This document shows, piece after piece, positions 34,957 to 48,503 of a stretch of DNA of 64,000 nucleotides. Location: the NCBI GenBank assembly GCA_947311845.1, contig CAMZMU010000111.1:19992321-20056320 (forward strand), in the 5' to 3' direction. The notes beneath the pieces were generated by a model, which had not been told where the DNA came from, searched no databases, and saw only the letters and a program-made list of their open reading frames with translations. Within the stretch, counting starts at the first letter, position 1. Each line of letters starts with the position of its first letter. The translations under genes were made by a program, and so were the position numbers. Source of the stretch: Poa pratensis (lineage: Eukaryota; Streptophyta; Magnoliopsida; Poales; Poaceae).

Positions 34957-35747
34957 TAATCATTAGAAGAGGTCATCTGGAGTACTACACAGTAAAATGC
35001 AGTTATGTGATAGCAAGAATATCTTTTCCTTTAAAGCATGTCTCTAGTATAATTTACCCTGTGCATGCGGAGAAGCCAAAAACAAAAAACTTATACTTTC
35101 TCTGAGAATAAATGTCTTCTGTGAACACTCCCACCTATGTAATGTATGGCGACCTTACCTCCATCAGCTGAATAGTTGAGTGCAAAGATATCATGACCCG
35201 AATGTACTTAGACATCACACAAGAGCAAACGTTTGTTTGGGTAACAGAACACATTTTCCCGACATACGCTCGTCTAACTGGAGTACGAATTGGCAATGAG
35301 CGGCACCAGAAAATAGTCACTTTAGATCTTGTAAAAAAGTTGTACGTCGATGTAGGATCGGTGATTTTAGGAGCTGATTAATTTCACATAGAGGCATTGG
35401 AGGGCCACGAAGATTCTACTGCCCGAAGCACGCTGCTGCCGGAGGCGCCTTTGCTTCATGATTGCAGCTAGCCTTTTCACACTCTGCATAGCCTGTGAAG
35501 CTTCTGTCGGATCTTTCTCATGAGCACACATAAACACTTCCTGACATGGGTCCCATGAACATTGGCTAGCTTCTTAATTGACAGTAGAAGAAGAAGTGAT
35601 CTCTGCAATGTTTTACTTGTAGCCCACAATAACATTGAAGCCCAAATAACTGACCGAGGCCCATAAAGCCCATGGCTGAAAAATGCATCCTTGCACATCC
35701 CCTCCCTCCAGCCGCCAGCTACAACCCGACAACGGAAGGAGGCGGCG

Positions 35748-38001
35748 ATGGCGACGGCGGAGAATAAGAAGCCCCGGAGCAGCGGCGGCGTGGATAGGAA
35801 GCAGCGTAAGAAGGAGGTACTCGTATTTCTATCCTCCCCGCTTTCCATCATATTGATTCGACTCGCGGGTATCGCCCAGCCCCTTTCCACTGCCTACGGC
35901 AGGACTTCATTTCTTGACTTCGTTGTATGCCGTCAAGGTTTAGTTACGCATAGGAGATTTAATCCACTGCGTAGTACCAGCTTCAACACATGGCCATGAA
36001 CCCATGACTCATGCTCGTTATCCTTTTGAAGCATGCTAAAAGTTGCAACACCTAGATGTTTAGTTTCTAGGTTTCAATGTTTTCTTGTGTGTGTGTGGGT
36101 TAGAGACACAGTTAGCACTTGCTTACTTTGTTTTTTAAGATAATAGCAGTCACTCAGGGCATAAGTTGTTGAAGAGAACTGATGAGGTTTATGGTTATAT
36201 AAATGGGCTAATGCAGATCTCATTCGTTTCGACAGATATTGGGGAGGAAGAAGGCAATCGATGAACTTATAAGGAGTGCTCTAGCTGTGGAGGATCATCT
36301 GGCGCAGTTCCCGGCTTTTCATAGATACCAGAGAAATGGTACCTTCATCTGTCTTTCTGGTCAAACTATTCAGTACCGTGGGGACTAGCTACTGATGTTA
36401 CGTTCCGATTCAGGACAACTTTATGTGTTTACTCGATGTAGCTTTAGAAACTCAACAGAAGAGAACTCAATGCACAATGGTTATTGCTTTGATCCTAGCA
36501 TTATCTTTTTGTGGGAGAAGTGATCACCTTGAGCTCAGTTTTCTTGATATTTAGGTATTTCGGTGTACTTGAAGTCTGCACATGGCGATCAGCTTCCATT
36601 GCCAACGAGGATGTACATCCAAAATCTTCTCAAGGTCACATGCCTTACCTGCTTCTAGTGCTCAGTCCAGGATGTTCTCATATGTATGTTCCGCTACTTC
36701 CCCATGATTATTGAATGTAACACTGGTAAAACAATAATTTAGGTTAATATGGAGGGATCTTATGGATCAGAATGGCCTTCAGAAGAGAAAATTAAGCGCC
36801 GGGAAATGGTTGCACCAGAAGCACAATATATCCTTGTTTGGCAATCTGCAAATGACTGCATTGCAGAAAATTCCAGCAAGCAAGATGCAGGTGTGGAATG
36901 TACAGATGGAGCATGTGCCAGAGATTGCTTGCTTGGTTTTGTGCACTACAGGTTTGTTCTTGAAGAGGATTTCCCAGTTGTTTATGTGTATGAGCTACAG
37001 TTGGAGTCTACTGCCCAAAAGAAGGGTTTGGGGAAGTTTCTAATGCAGTTGATTGAACTTGTAGCTCGCAAGGTGATCTATCTTCTTAAGCGCCTGTAGT
37101 TTATTATTCTATTCTTCTGAATATTATGTTGAGATATAGGATGTCATGGCAGTTCTTCTGGGGTTTATGAATGTTTTTTTTTTGCCCGATTGCAATTATG
37201 ATGACATCTTGGCTAGTATGATCATAAAATTCATCCAGAATACACATGTATATGCAGAGCCAAATGGCAGCTGTGATGCTAACAGTTCAAAAGGCTAATA
37301 CGGAGGCTATGGCTTTCTACAATAATTTGAGGTACAGTGGTAAATCTGAGTTTTTGTGCCAACGGCTTTCTTTTTGTGTGCACCGAATGGGTGTACCTTC
37401 TGGTTGTTGGTTAATTTTATGGTTTCTATGTCAGTTCTGTTGCAACATTGGAATTTAATTATTTTGTCTCGCAGATATGTAATATCCAGTTCCTCACCAT
37501 CACGAGTGGATCTGCTGGTATTACTTTGCACAGAAACTAATCTCGATAAGAACAAGATATCTGTATGTTCTTGACCCCTTCAGTTTTCGCAGATTGGGAT
37601 TAGTAAAAGCTATGAGATATTGTGCAAGACATTTGAAGCTGAAGCTAAGTGCAAATTGGAGGTGTGTAGCATGTTCGATATTGCATAAACTCAATGCTAA
37701 CCTTCCATGTCTACTGATTCTGATGATCTGTGTGTCACGGTTGTTATCGGCACTCACTAAGATTAAATACGAATTGGCTATGTTGCTCCTCTTTTGCCTT
37801 GCACTACAGGTTCTTACTTAGGTTTTATCTACTATAAGCCTTTAACATATGAACACGTAGTGTAGTAGGACTCCGTCTGATCTTCTACTGATCAAATTCG
37901 TGAGATATTCAGTAGATGTTCTTCTACGGTGTACTGCTTATGGATTTTTTATCCCATCTAATGAATGTGCATAATGGCGGAATGTGCAGGAAGGCAAGTA
38001 G
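35748..38001 (+). CDS. NAA40: N-alpha-acetyltransferase 40 (NatD), multi-exon
   Basis: NatD acetylates the N-termini of histones H4 and H2A. Exons: 35748-35816, 36236-36338, 36555-36634, 36743-37072, 37258-37331, 37475-37517, then 37593-37661 joined to 37990-38001, all GT..AG with consistent phase, about 259 residues. The N-terminus is basic (RKQRKK). GNAT motif A is VYELQLESTAQKKGLGKFLM with the acetyl-CoA-binding Q-K-K-G-L-G loop. QKANTEAMAFYNNLRYVISS follows, as in plant NAA40. The SPSRVD segment and SYEILCKTF are also family hallmarks. Reading through the GAG|GTGTGT donor at 37662 instead stops at 37688 (264 residues); splicing gives a short E-G-K end that I think more likely. The ATG is the first in a GC-rich context with no upstream in-frame domain sequence. 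No frame breaks, so the gene looks intact. Confidence 0.85.
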
Positions 38002-38378
38002 GCAACCAGTGTCTGGTGGGAGTGCAGTACGGCTGTGGTTCCATGTATAACTGCATGACAAGCTCTGGCGGGATGGTGATGGCCCACGTTACTGTGATTT
38101 ACTCGAATGGGATGTTTGGCTTCATTTCTTTGAGTGCCAAAATTGCCAAGTTCCATGCTCTGAAAACTCTCACCGTATCTGCCTACCATAAGCTATGGTG
38201 GCAATAATTAATTTGGGCTAGGTTTTGTTTTTGGCAAATACTTGGTTAGGTTGTGCTTTTAGTATTCTTTGCTTCCCTGTTTAACTTGACCAAATTCAGC
38301 ATGATTCGGGCAGAAACTTACCATTTGTCTGAACCTATTGTATGTATGCACACCGGTGTATTTGGAGTATAGAAGCTA

Positions 38379-38500
38379 CTCCCTCTGTTCCAAATTAGAG
38401 ACTTCTATTTGCACACATGTCGATGTATCTACACAAGTTACAAATATAGATACATCCATATTTGGATAAATGACAGTCATCTAATTTAGAACGAAGGAAG
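38379..38500. mobile_element. Stowaway-type MITE (122 bp)
   Basis: CTCCCTCTGTTCCAAATTAG at the left and its diverged complement (ctaatttagaacgaaggaag) at the right, flanked by TA. It lies downstream of the NAA40 gene. Confidence 0.82.
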
Positions 38501-38503
38501 TAC

Positions 38504-40230
38504 CTTGAAAGAAGCACTACAACTGTGCATCCGAACCACAAGTTTTTTCCACATAGCTGAAGGGCACCATCTAAATCAGCCTCAACTAGCCGCCCAACGG
38601 AAGTCAGGAGCACAATCTGGTCAACCAAACTTTCAGCACCGTACCGCATGCGCACATTCCAGAAAATCGCTGCCATTGTCTTCTGCCGACACGTTTTCAG
38701 AGCAATGATCAATGCATTAATATTGTCAGGCCCGTCATCGACGCCCGATAGCGCCACCGCCCTGCGTGTGTCCATGACGCGTCCGCTGCCAAAACCCTGC
38801 TACGCCATGCTGCTGATACCCGCAGTAATCAATGTGGTAGATGCCACGCCGCCCTAGATCCTCCCGGGAGGGATGGCGCCGAGTGTCGCCATCGTCCAAT
38901 CTGGGAGAGCCAGATTTAGGTTTTCCCCGGAGCAGCCGAGCGAAGTGACGAGAACTGTAATGACGATGTCTTCAACAAGGCAACGACGTATAGGCGCAGC
39001 CATCATCTGCCATGATTATAGTTGGCTCGATTTTCACCAGCAGTAGGGCTACTCCGAACACGAAGCTGACCGGATCCGTGTGGAGCCACGGCGTGGAAAC
39101 CACATGCATGGAAAAGGCAGCGTGTGAGCGTGACCCTTTTTCTTATTCAGCCACGCACAAATTGCATGAAGGATGAAACATACCTTCTCGAGCGAAGAGC
39201 ATCGAGTACGGACAAATCAACTTCAAACAACTAAGCATACATGTAGAGATTATTGATCAATCAACACCATGGCAAGCGCTTTCGGCAAGGACAAGCTATA
39301 CACCCACTCCATGTCGTTCACGTTAGCTCATCAGTGTCACTCCTAGACTAATGAAAACATTAGTCTTTGACGAACTTGTTGATGCATATGTTATAACAGA
39401 ACCTCTACAGACCTGAAGCACTCATGGTTATGTCAGGGTCCTTACAACCCCGTGCTCTGCAGCGGGATTTTTTCTTCCAACTCTAGGCTATACTAAGTCG
39501 CACTATTAGAATGACTATAAATACTTATAATTCCTTTATCCCCAGCTACCCCCCCGCGGCCCGCGACGTGTATATGTTAGGCATAGTGTGAAGACAATGT
39601 TCGAGGGGCACGCCAACATGGAAAACCATCAAATGGAATTAAGATATACGACATAACAGTAGGCTATTTCTGCAGGAGGTGCCGCTGGAGGACATGGTGC
39701 GGCTTTATCACCTTTGCACTTCATGGTTCAGACAACTCTAAACTGGCCAAATAGACCAAAATGAAAACTGAACTTATACTAAATTCTCCTTGGCCATATT
39801 TGCTAGTTTAAGAGTAAGATCGTACAATGATTTAGTGTTAACAAAACAAATGTTGTTGCAAATCCAGATTTTAAATGGTAAAGAGATTGTTGCTATAATT
39901 TTTGCGAAAGAGATTGTGGCTAATTAATACAATGAGATGAATCTTGGTACCAACTTGGAGGATATTTATGGTGTATCCATCCAGATAAAGTAATGGGTAA
40001 AGTTGCATGTGGATAGTTGGCCACAATTGTGACAAGAATGTGTAGATTAGCATTTTAGATGCCACGCACATGCTCTAAAATGAGATGCAAGTTCTATGTC
40101 ATTCTTATGCACCTCTGTTTCCCTCCCCAAGAATACCAACAAGAGTAAACTCTTTTGGTCGATTAGAAATGCTCAATGCAAGCTTTGGTATTTTTCTGGA
40201 TGACAATGCATGCCTTACTTATGAGGTTAC
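38504..40230. other. Gene-free stretch
   Basis: No recognised gene. The region 38540-38900 is moderately GC-rich but its frames are short and unrelated to any family I know. Confidence 0.4.
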
Positions 40231-43080
40231 TCCTTAATAATTAGTTGTAATGTCTCACCCACTTTCTTGTACCCATAATCGTAAAATCATATTGGAGCAC
40301 ACCTACTTCTCATTCAAAGATGCAGGTGCGTGCACGTCTTCTTGTGTGTTTCATCTCTCTATCTACATGGATGTGACGGGAGCACCCAAGACTCTTCTCT
40401 TGTGTGTGTCATCTCTCTATATATATACATGGATGTGAAGGGAGCACCCAAGACCCAAGCACGCATTCCCTTTGCATACTCTAAGAAACAATATCTTCTG
40501 TGACAGCTATTTGAACTACACACTCGGACTGAGTGGCATCAGAAAATGGTCCCTAGAGTTACCGAGTATTACGGGCAACCTATCCACTCTTCATTATCAT
40601 TGTTCTACTTAGCACTATGCATATGCTACATTTGTATCAGGCGACATCTATGCTTAGATGAGACATTCAGATCAAGTCTTGCATAACTCATGATCTACAA
40701 AATATCATTTCCATATATCTTGTAGTGATATCATTTTTTCACAGAGCGCAAAAAATTCATTTCTTACGAAATTTTGCGGATATGTAGAACACTTGGACGT
40801 GTTTGTCTCCGGGTTTTTTTTTCTAGATTTTTATAAAGTGTCTATTTTTTTTCGAATTTTGTACTCAAACAACATATGAGTTCGCGGCCCTAAACTAGTC
40901 TCTGCGTTTTAGGGCCTATTAACTCTGCAATTAAAAAATTATTCAGTTATGCTGGAATGTACTGTAGTGTTCGGTACACGTTTACACAACATATCATTTA
41001 CTTGCATTTTCATGCAAAGTTACATTAAAACTCAGTTCTTGTAAATGCATTTACAGAATCGGCTTCGCTATGCTGAGTATTGTCGCTTGGTTTCTCGACA
41101 ACGCTGACATGAATTAATTGTCGAAATGGCAGAGGGCGTAACTACGAAGATCAAACATGTATTGGTGACCGTTGTCATCACTATATGCAACATCAGATGA
41201 CAAACATGTAGACTACCATCTGGATCAGACTCCGATGATGGCACGTAGCCAATTAATAAAGGTCGTTGTGTCAATGAACGAGAGACATGTGGTTAGGGTG
41301 AAAGTATTGTATCCCATGGGATATCTCCAGATGCCTCTCGATACATATTTTTAATGCACTAGTTAAGTAAATAAATGTGTTGGACCATATTTCATCATTT
41401 TCACCAAAAACTAAATTTATGCATTTGAGTATGCATAAGTTGGTGGCATTCGATATGCCCCCTATATATATAATATTTTGGGACACATCAACAAGTACAA
41501 AGTTTATTAAAAAATATAGTAATTTCAGTTATGTGTGTGCGGTAAAGTTTTATTGACTTGTTGTGGTACTTATTTAGTGATGACCATGTCCAATCTACTT
41601 ACTCAAATTAATTATATCTTAAGATCATATACACCTAGTAATCGTGAATGAATATTCCCCTACTGTGTAAATACCCTACTCGGAGACATGGGTAAACATA
41701 ATGCACATTGATGTGTTATGCACACCAACTTGTTGTCCTATGTAACTATGGTACGTGGAGTACCTGCCTCCATCAGATGGCACCTTGGATATGATGAGAG
41801 GACGGTAAATATTTGAGCTCACCTACTTTTTCAAAGAGAGTGGGTCCACACATTTCCTTTCACTTGTTGGTGACGACCAATAGTTGCATATTTGGGTGCG
41901 AAGAAAAGAGAGAGCATGATATACTCCTGCAAGCCATTAGACATTTACCTAGGAGAAAGCATTTGTCGGTGCTTGCATGGCCAGAGAAACACGAAACCTT
42001 CTTTATAGATTAGTTTAGATCAAAATGTTAGAAATGAGCATCATTGGGAAATACTCTCATCGAATCTTCTAGAGGCTCTCGGCTTTCAGTTCTTGTGCTA
42101 GGATCCATAATAAACTTTTAGCGCGAGAAAGGATTCAATGTTGTATTTGTGCAATACCTTCTTATCATGCAACCATCCGCCAAGTTGTTGATCTGTTCGA
42201 CATCGGTGGAGTATGTTTCTTTCCTGACTTTAGTATCTCTGAGCAAAGTGATGAATGCTGATAATATACATATGTACTATATATACAGAGACATCATATT
42301 ATCATTCACCAACTTGTATATCACTTAGACTAGATTGTGGTGCTAAGATTGCAATTCTGAGTTGGTACACTAAGGTTTCTTTGGAATACGCATAGCATGT
42401 GTTTCTTCGATCGATGTTGATAGCTTGAATGTGTTCATTCGCTATGAGCTCATGCACCATTCGTGCATTTCACTATTGTATTCAATCATACAGTGTTGGT
42501 CAAGTCGGTCTCACTATGCCCACTAGTATTACTTAGGTTTGGTTTTCTCGATCGACAATGCTGATGAATCCTGGAACTAACTGACAAGGCGACCGAAGAG
42601 ACTGACAGGCAGATCACCGTTTGGGGCCTTTTAACTTTGTAATTATAAAAATATTCGTTATGTTGGAATGTATTTGATACACATTGCACAAAATATTATT
42701 TAGTTGCATTTTCATGCAAAGTTACTTTAAGGTACTTTATGATTTATTTATTTGTAAAATCATGTTTATGTATTGTCGCTTGGTTTGTCAACAACGGCGA
42801 TAAACTGTTGAACTGGTGGAGGACATGCCATGGAAGATAGAACATGCCTTGGTTAACATTTCCATCGCTATATGCAACACCAGACATACAAACTATCATC
42901 TGAACTGCCTCCGCTGGTGACGTGGAGACCGAGGAATGAAAGCCGACCTGGGCTTACGGATTTGTACCAACTGTCAAGGAATTAATGTATGCACTAAATA
43001 ACTTGGTGGTATTTTAGTTTGGACCCTCTATGCAATATTTTGGATACATCAACATGTAGAGAAGTTTGAGATAAAATCTA

Positions 43081-43339
43081 CTCCATCTGTCCCAAAATAT
43101 AAGGCACGCTATTTTTATGCTGATATTTAATACTCAACTTTGACCATTAATATATACTAAATTAGACGGAATGAGAATATATATAAAATGGTATCTTTGG
43201 ATTAGTCTTGCAAAATTCTTTTCTTTTCTGTAATTTTACACTAATTTTGGGGGCATATTATAAGTATAAATAATGGTCAAAGTTGAACATCGTTGACTAG
43301 CAAAATTTAGGGGTGTCTTATATTTTGGGACGGTGGGAG
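43081..43339. mobile_element. Stowaway/mariner-type MITE (259 bp)
   Basis: Left end CTCCATCTGTCCCAAAATAT, right end the near reverse complement ('atattttgggacggtgggag'), TA on both sides (43079-43080, 43340-43341). Length and ends match the longer Stowaway families. It separates the second and third units of the kinase-upstream array. Confidence 0.88.
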
Positions 43340-44187
43340 TAGTAATTTAAGTTATGTGTTACCTTAATCTTCCTATAAAGTTTTCTTGATTTGGAACTTG
43401 CATGCATGCTTTAGCCAAGAAAGACAGAACTGAGAAAAACACGGCCTCACATACATTGATTGGCTCTTAATTAACCGTAATGTATGAAGATTTTGTGGTG
43501 CTACTTCCTTAGTGATGACTTGTAATGTCTCATCTTGATACTCATATTGATTGATATCATAAGAACATATACACCTGCTCACCGTGAATGAATATACTCT
43601 CCTACTCATTCGAAGAAATGGGAAAATACAATGCACATTGTTGTCATGCTCACTAACTTGTTGTCCTATATAACTATGGTTGAGTATCTCCCTCCATGAG
43701 ATGGGACCTTGTTGTGTCACCTACTTCTCCTTCAAAGAGATAGTGGGTACATCAATTATCTATCACTTTCTAAACATTTTTTTCCATCACTTGTATATAA
43801 CTATGGTGACCAGTGCGAAGAGAGGGCACGATATACACCTACAAGCAATTAGGCATTCACTTAGGAGAAAGCAATTTCTGTTTGAATGGACGGACAAACA
43901 AGAAGCCTTCTTTATAGGTTAGTTTAGATCAAAATGTTGGGAATGAGCGGTGCTGGGAAATAGACTCATCCAATCTTCTAGAGTCTCTCTGCATCATGTT
44001 TTGGTAACAGGGTTCATAATCAACGTGTTCAACGCGAAAGAATTCCTTACGGTAGCGGATTTATTTCCATCTCGTCATTGGTAGAGTATGTCACTTTTTT
44101 TTGCCTTAAGTAGCTCCGAGCAAAGCGATGAGTGCTGATAAGATACAAATATTGGCATATACAAAGACATCGTATTATCATCCTAAG

Positions 44188-45227
44188 AAAGTCCTAACAT
44201 GTGCGGTCTTGTAGCACGCGCAGCTGCCATGTAGAAGGCTAGCGCTAGGTTTCCCTGCTTCCCGTCAGCGCCGCCGCCATCTGCCTTGTCCCTGTGGCCT
44301 TAGGACATGGTGGCGCGGTGGATCCCGGTGCGTGCTGACGGGAGGGCTCCGTTTTCATATGTGTTTTTCGTGGTTCGTCAGGTTTTGTGTCCTACTCAAG
44401 AAGACTGTTATTTTGTGGTGATCCAAATTCGTTTATACTGATGAAGGCCAACTTGTGACGAAGGAGAGAGGAGCGTCCTGGATCGTTTCCGGGTCGGACT
44501 GCAGCCGACCTAGGGTTTTATGCCACCATATATACATCTTGTAAGCCTCCGGTTGGGGTAAGCCATACATTGTAAACCCACGGCGTTTGTAACCTCACCC
44601 GATATAGTGAAGTATTGCTGGCTGGCGCCCGTGGTTTTTTCTCCTCCATTGTTGGAAGGGTTTTCCACGTTAAAATCTCGTGTCCTCATTGGTTTGATCG
44701 TTCCGCACTTCGTCGTTTCTTTGCTATCGTTTATAACAAAGACGACGTGGTGGCGGCTCCTTGAAGATGGAATAAGGTCCTCCCCGTCTAGCTCCCGTTC
44801 CGGTGGCGCATCTAGCGTTGTCGGAGGGCGTGTGGAGGTGTGTTTCCGGCGGATCTCACGGGATTTGGTCGGTGGATGTATTTGGTGGATCCGCTTGGAT
44901 CTGGTCTTCGTTCATCTACGTTCGTGTGTCTACATAATGGATCCTTCTAATCTACGCTTCTCTTCATCGGCAACGGTTGCTGTTTTGGTGTGCTGGTCCT
45001 TTGGGGCCTTAGCACGACGACTTCCCGACTGTCTACTACAACAAGGTTTGCTCGACTCCACTGATGGAGGGGCGATGACAGCGGCGCGCCTTCGGCTCGC
45101 TCCAATGATTGTAGTCCTCGCTAGGTGGTCTACAGATTTGGATGTAATTTTTGTTACTTCTTTTCTCTGTACTATCTTGACAGGTGATCGATGAATAGAT
45201 TGGAAGTTTTTTCGCAAAAAAAAAAAG
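44188..45227 (+). mobile_element. Retroposed insertion with poly(A)
   Basis: About 1 kb interrupts the third array unit and ends in a 12-base A run (45216-45227). Sequence starting 'gtcct' on each side (44191 and 45228) is similar over about 40 bases, giving a long imperfect flanking repeat. The interior at about 44520-44740 resembles the 3' part of a copia-type LTR ('gggttttccacgttaaaatc'). The 3' part ends 'gatgaatagattggaag' before the A tract, as seen in grass LINE-like tails. The 195-codon frame at 44607-45194 has no recognised domain. It is probably a chimeric retroposon; its class is uncertain. Confidence 0.45.
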
Positions 45228-45744
45228 TCCTGGTCCTCTTGTACCACGCGCGGTTGCCTTGTAGACGTAAAATCCATACCTGAATTATACCTTTTTGACT
45301 AATTTGTATCACACTTAAACCAGATTATTATGGCGTAAAGGTGCAATTTCTGGTTGATAGACTAATGTTTCTTTAGAATACGCGTAGCCTGCATTTTTTT
45401 ATCGATGTTGATAGACTGATGTCCATTCACGATGAGTTCATTTACCAGTAGTGCATTTCACCATTTTAGTCAATCCTGCAGTGTTGGACAAGTCGGCGTC
45501 TATGCTCACTATTTTAGTTACGCTTGATTTCCCGATCGATGATGGTGATGAATCGTGTAACCAACCGAGAACGCGACCAGGGATGACCAGACAGGTCTTG
45601 CATATATAGCTGGGTACAGCACCACGAAAAGACCAGACAGTTAGGCGGGAAAGTTATCGTCGGCGGCGGCGGCGGCGGCGAAGGAGATATCCAGGCGTGG
45701 TTGCGGCGGCGGGAGTATTGTGTGCCACGCCAATTTCGTACGTT

Positions 45745-46300
45745 GTCGACTAATTTCGTCTTGGACGAAACATCCATCTTTGACCATAGGAAGTGCTTCT
45801 CTGAGCGAGGCCACGGGCAGTGTGTTCGTCACATCTTACGCCGGCCGGTGCCTACGGACTTCTCTCCACCCACCGTTGTGTCTGCCCGGCGTCACCCGCA
45901 CCGCCAATCCGATCACCATTGCTGGCATCGTGCGCTGCCATCCGATCGAGTGCAAACCCTCTCATATGTCTAGCGCACAGCGATCACCACCCCTCCCCGG
46001 CGAAACCGCGCCGGATCATAGGCACAGTGCCTGAGGACTGTGGTCGTCGTCACCGCAACCCCTCCCATCTCCAAGGTCAAACCCCACACTTGCATGGATG
46101 CATCTCCGTCTCTTGCTTCCTCCACACAAGTCTGCCGGAGCTCGTACCAAACCACCATTGGAGCCCGTCGCCCCACCACCCATGGGCACGCCGCCCGCAC
46201 CAACGCCATGAGGAACTCCTCCTACTCCACGGATGCCGGGGGCGTCCAAGGCGACGAGGACCCTTGGCTGGATAATGAATCGGCGCATGGCTCCATTCTT
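45745..46300 (+). pseudogene. Truncated copy of the MAPKKK 5' region and first exon
   Basis: Shares 'gacgaaacatccatctttgac', 'cagtgtgttcgtcacatctt' and the region to 'cccatgggcacgccgc' with the functional gene at about 50180-50630. The start-codon equivalent is ATG at 46182, but a deletion of about 16 bases just after it shifts the frame and brings a TGA after nine codons. A downstream ATG at 46208 restores MRNSSYSTDAGG..., matching residues 15 onward of the kinase, before homology ends near 46260. There is no kinase domain. It is a relic of the duplication that built the array. Confidence 0.75.
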
Positions 46301-46729
46301 TGTCCAATATTGGTAACAATGGATCCCGACATCTCTCTTGGTAACTAGTGAAACTGAAACGGATCCTCCACTTTCAGATCATGTGTGGAGCGACTAGTGG
46401 TCCTCGGCTATGCCGGAAATGGAGTAGCTTGCAGGGAGGCTCCGTCGGATACGTTGTCGCAGGTGTTTGTGAGATGGTAGTCAGGCTTGGTATGCTAGGC
46501 TCTGGTCCCTCGACTGCATGGGCCTTAGTGTAGAATGCAGATGCCCTGCCAATAGAGCTCATTCAGAGCTCTGTCGAGCGCACAATATCAGGTGGTGTGC
46601 ATCAAGATCCAGCTGTGGTTGCAGTGTGCGATCGACCTACATTGTTATCTAGTTGTTGCTTTTGTTCAGTGCAAAGGTGTTTGCGATGGGAGATTTCGTG
46701 ACCAAACATCTACCCAATAAGATATTTTA

Positions 46730-47010
46730 AAAAAAACAAGGTAGAGATTTGCCATTTTCATTAATTAAGAGAGAGTTTTAGAGTGTGTTACAAGCCCCCT
46801 TGACCAAGTATGGTCAAGGCTGAATACAAACAACGTCTATTCTCGCGGCACAATATTACACAATGCTTTGACTCCCGCACGGCACCACACAACCGCCTCA
46901 TCTTTAATCTTGTTGATAAGCATTGTGGCGTCCGAACACGCGTGTGTTCCTCTCTAACCAAACTTCCCACGCCATGAGATTTTTATTTTCTCTGCCACTG
47001 GTGTGTGGTG
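46730..47010 (-). pseudogene. LINE 3'-end fragment
   Basis: The minus strand has WEVWLERNTRVFGR followed by a degenerate region and a '..gcttgtaacacactctaaa..' tail. W-x-x-W-x-E-R-N-x-R-x-F is the typical C-terminal motif of plant LINE ORF2. The fragment is short, contains stops, and fills the gap between the third and fourth array units. Confidence 0.55.
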
Positions 47011-48503
47011 ACCCACGTAGTTATTTGTCTCAGTCGTGGGTTTTAAGGACTCATGTGGGGGTGGAGTACCTGCTTCCATGAGATGGGCCCTTGGATACGA
47101 GAGAGCACGGTACATATTTGAGCTCACCTACTTCTCTTTTAAAAGAGATTGGGTCTCTCTACTATATAGTTCCTATCACTTGTATATAACTATGGTGACC
47201 ACTAGTAGTCGGATATTTGGGTGTGAAGAGAAGAGAGAGCATGATATAAACCCACAAGCAATTAGGCGTTCACCTAGGAGGAACCATTTCTCGTGTTTGC
47301 ATGGCCAGAGAAACAAGAAGCCCTATTTATAGGTGAGTTTGGATCAAAATGTTAGGAATGAGCGGCGCTGGGAAATAGTCTCATCGAATCTCATAGAGTC
47401 TCTCGGCTTCTTGGAATGGTATTGGAATCCATAATTAACTTGTCGAACGGGATAGAATACACCGTTGTATTTTGGGCAATACCTTCTTATCCTGCAACCA
47501 TCCATTGGGTTGCGGATGTATTTCTATCTAGTCAGCGGTGGTGCAATCACCTAAGTACTGAGACATCATTTTGAGGTCACGCTTATGTTGCTTTTCTACC
47601 TTTGGTGTTCTCCGAGCAAAGCATGAATGATGATAAATACATATTATGACATATATAGAAAGACATTGTATTATCGTTCAAAACTCTAAACCAAATCATT
47701 GTGGTAAGGGTGCAATTTCAGAGGTCTTTTTAGAATACGCACATCATGCTCTTCTTCGATCGATGTTGATTGACTGAAGTGTCCGTTCAATACGAGTTCA
47801 TGCACCAACAGTTCATTTTCCCTTTAAAAACAGACTGTGTGTTTTAATCGATCATACAACGTTGGTCAAGCCGGCCTCACTATGCCCAGTATTACTTACG
47901 CTTGGTTTCTCGATCGACGATGGTGATGAATCGTGGAACCAACTGAGAAGGCGACCAGAAAAGACCAAACAGGTTGGGTACAGTAGCAGGGAGACCGACA
48001 GGCAGATCACCGTTTGGCTCCACCTAGCTAGATGTGAACACCGTCGTCGTCGTTGGTGAAGGAGAGAGGTGTGCCACCGCGGAGGGAGTATTGTATGCAA
48101 TACATAACTTGGTGGCATTACAAATTTGGCCCCTCTATGCAATGTATTGGACACATCAACATGTAGAGAAGTTTACATTAAATATAGTAATTTCAGTTAT
48201 GTGTTATCTTAATTATTTCCGTAAAATTTCTTGATTTGAAATGTGCATGCATGCTTTAGCCATGAAAGACATGAATGAAAAAAACACAAGGTCACATACA
48301 GTGGTTTGCTCTTAATTAACCGTCAACATTAATGTATGAAGATTTTGTGGTGCTACTTCTTTAGTGATGACTTGTAATGTCTCATCTTGTTACTCATATT
48401 GATTGATATTATAAGACCATATAACCTACTCGATCATCGTGAATGAATATACTCTCCTACTCATGTAAATACACTACTCATTCGAAGAAACGGGAAAATA
48501 CAA

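Noticed and set aside
44607..45194. 195-codon open frame
   Set aside because: Lies within a poly(A)-terminated retroposed insert, with no recognised domain or conserved motif.
45820..46275. 151-codon plus-strand frame
   Set aside because: Wrong-frame reading of the duplicated kinase 5' UTR; the homologous region of the functional gene is not coding.
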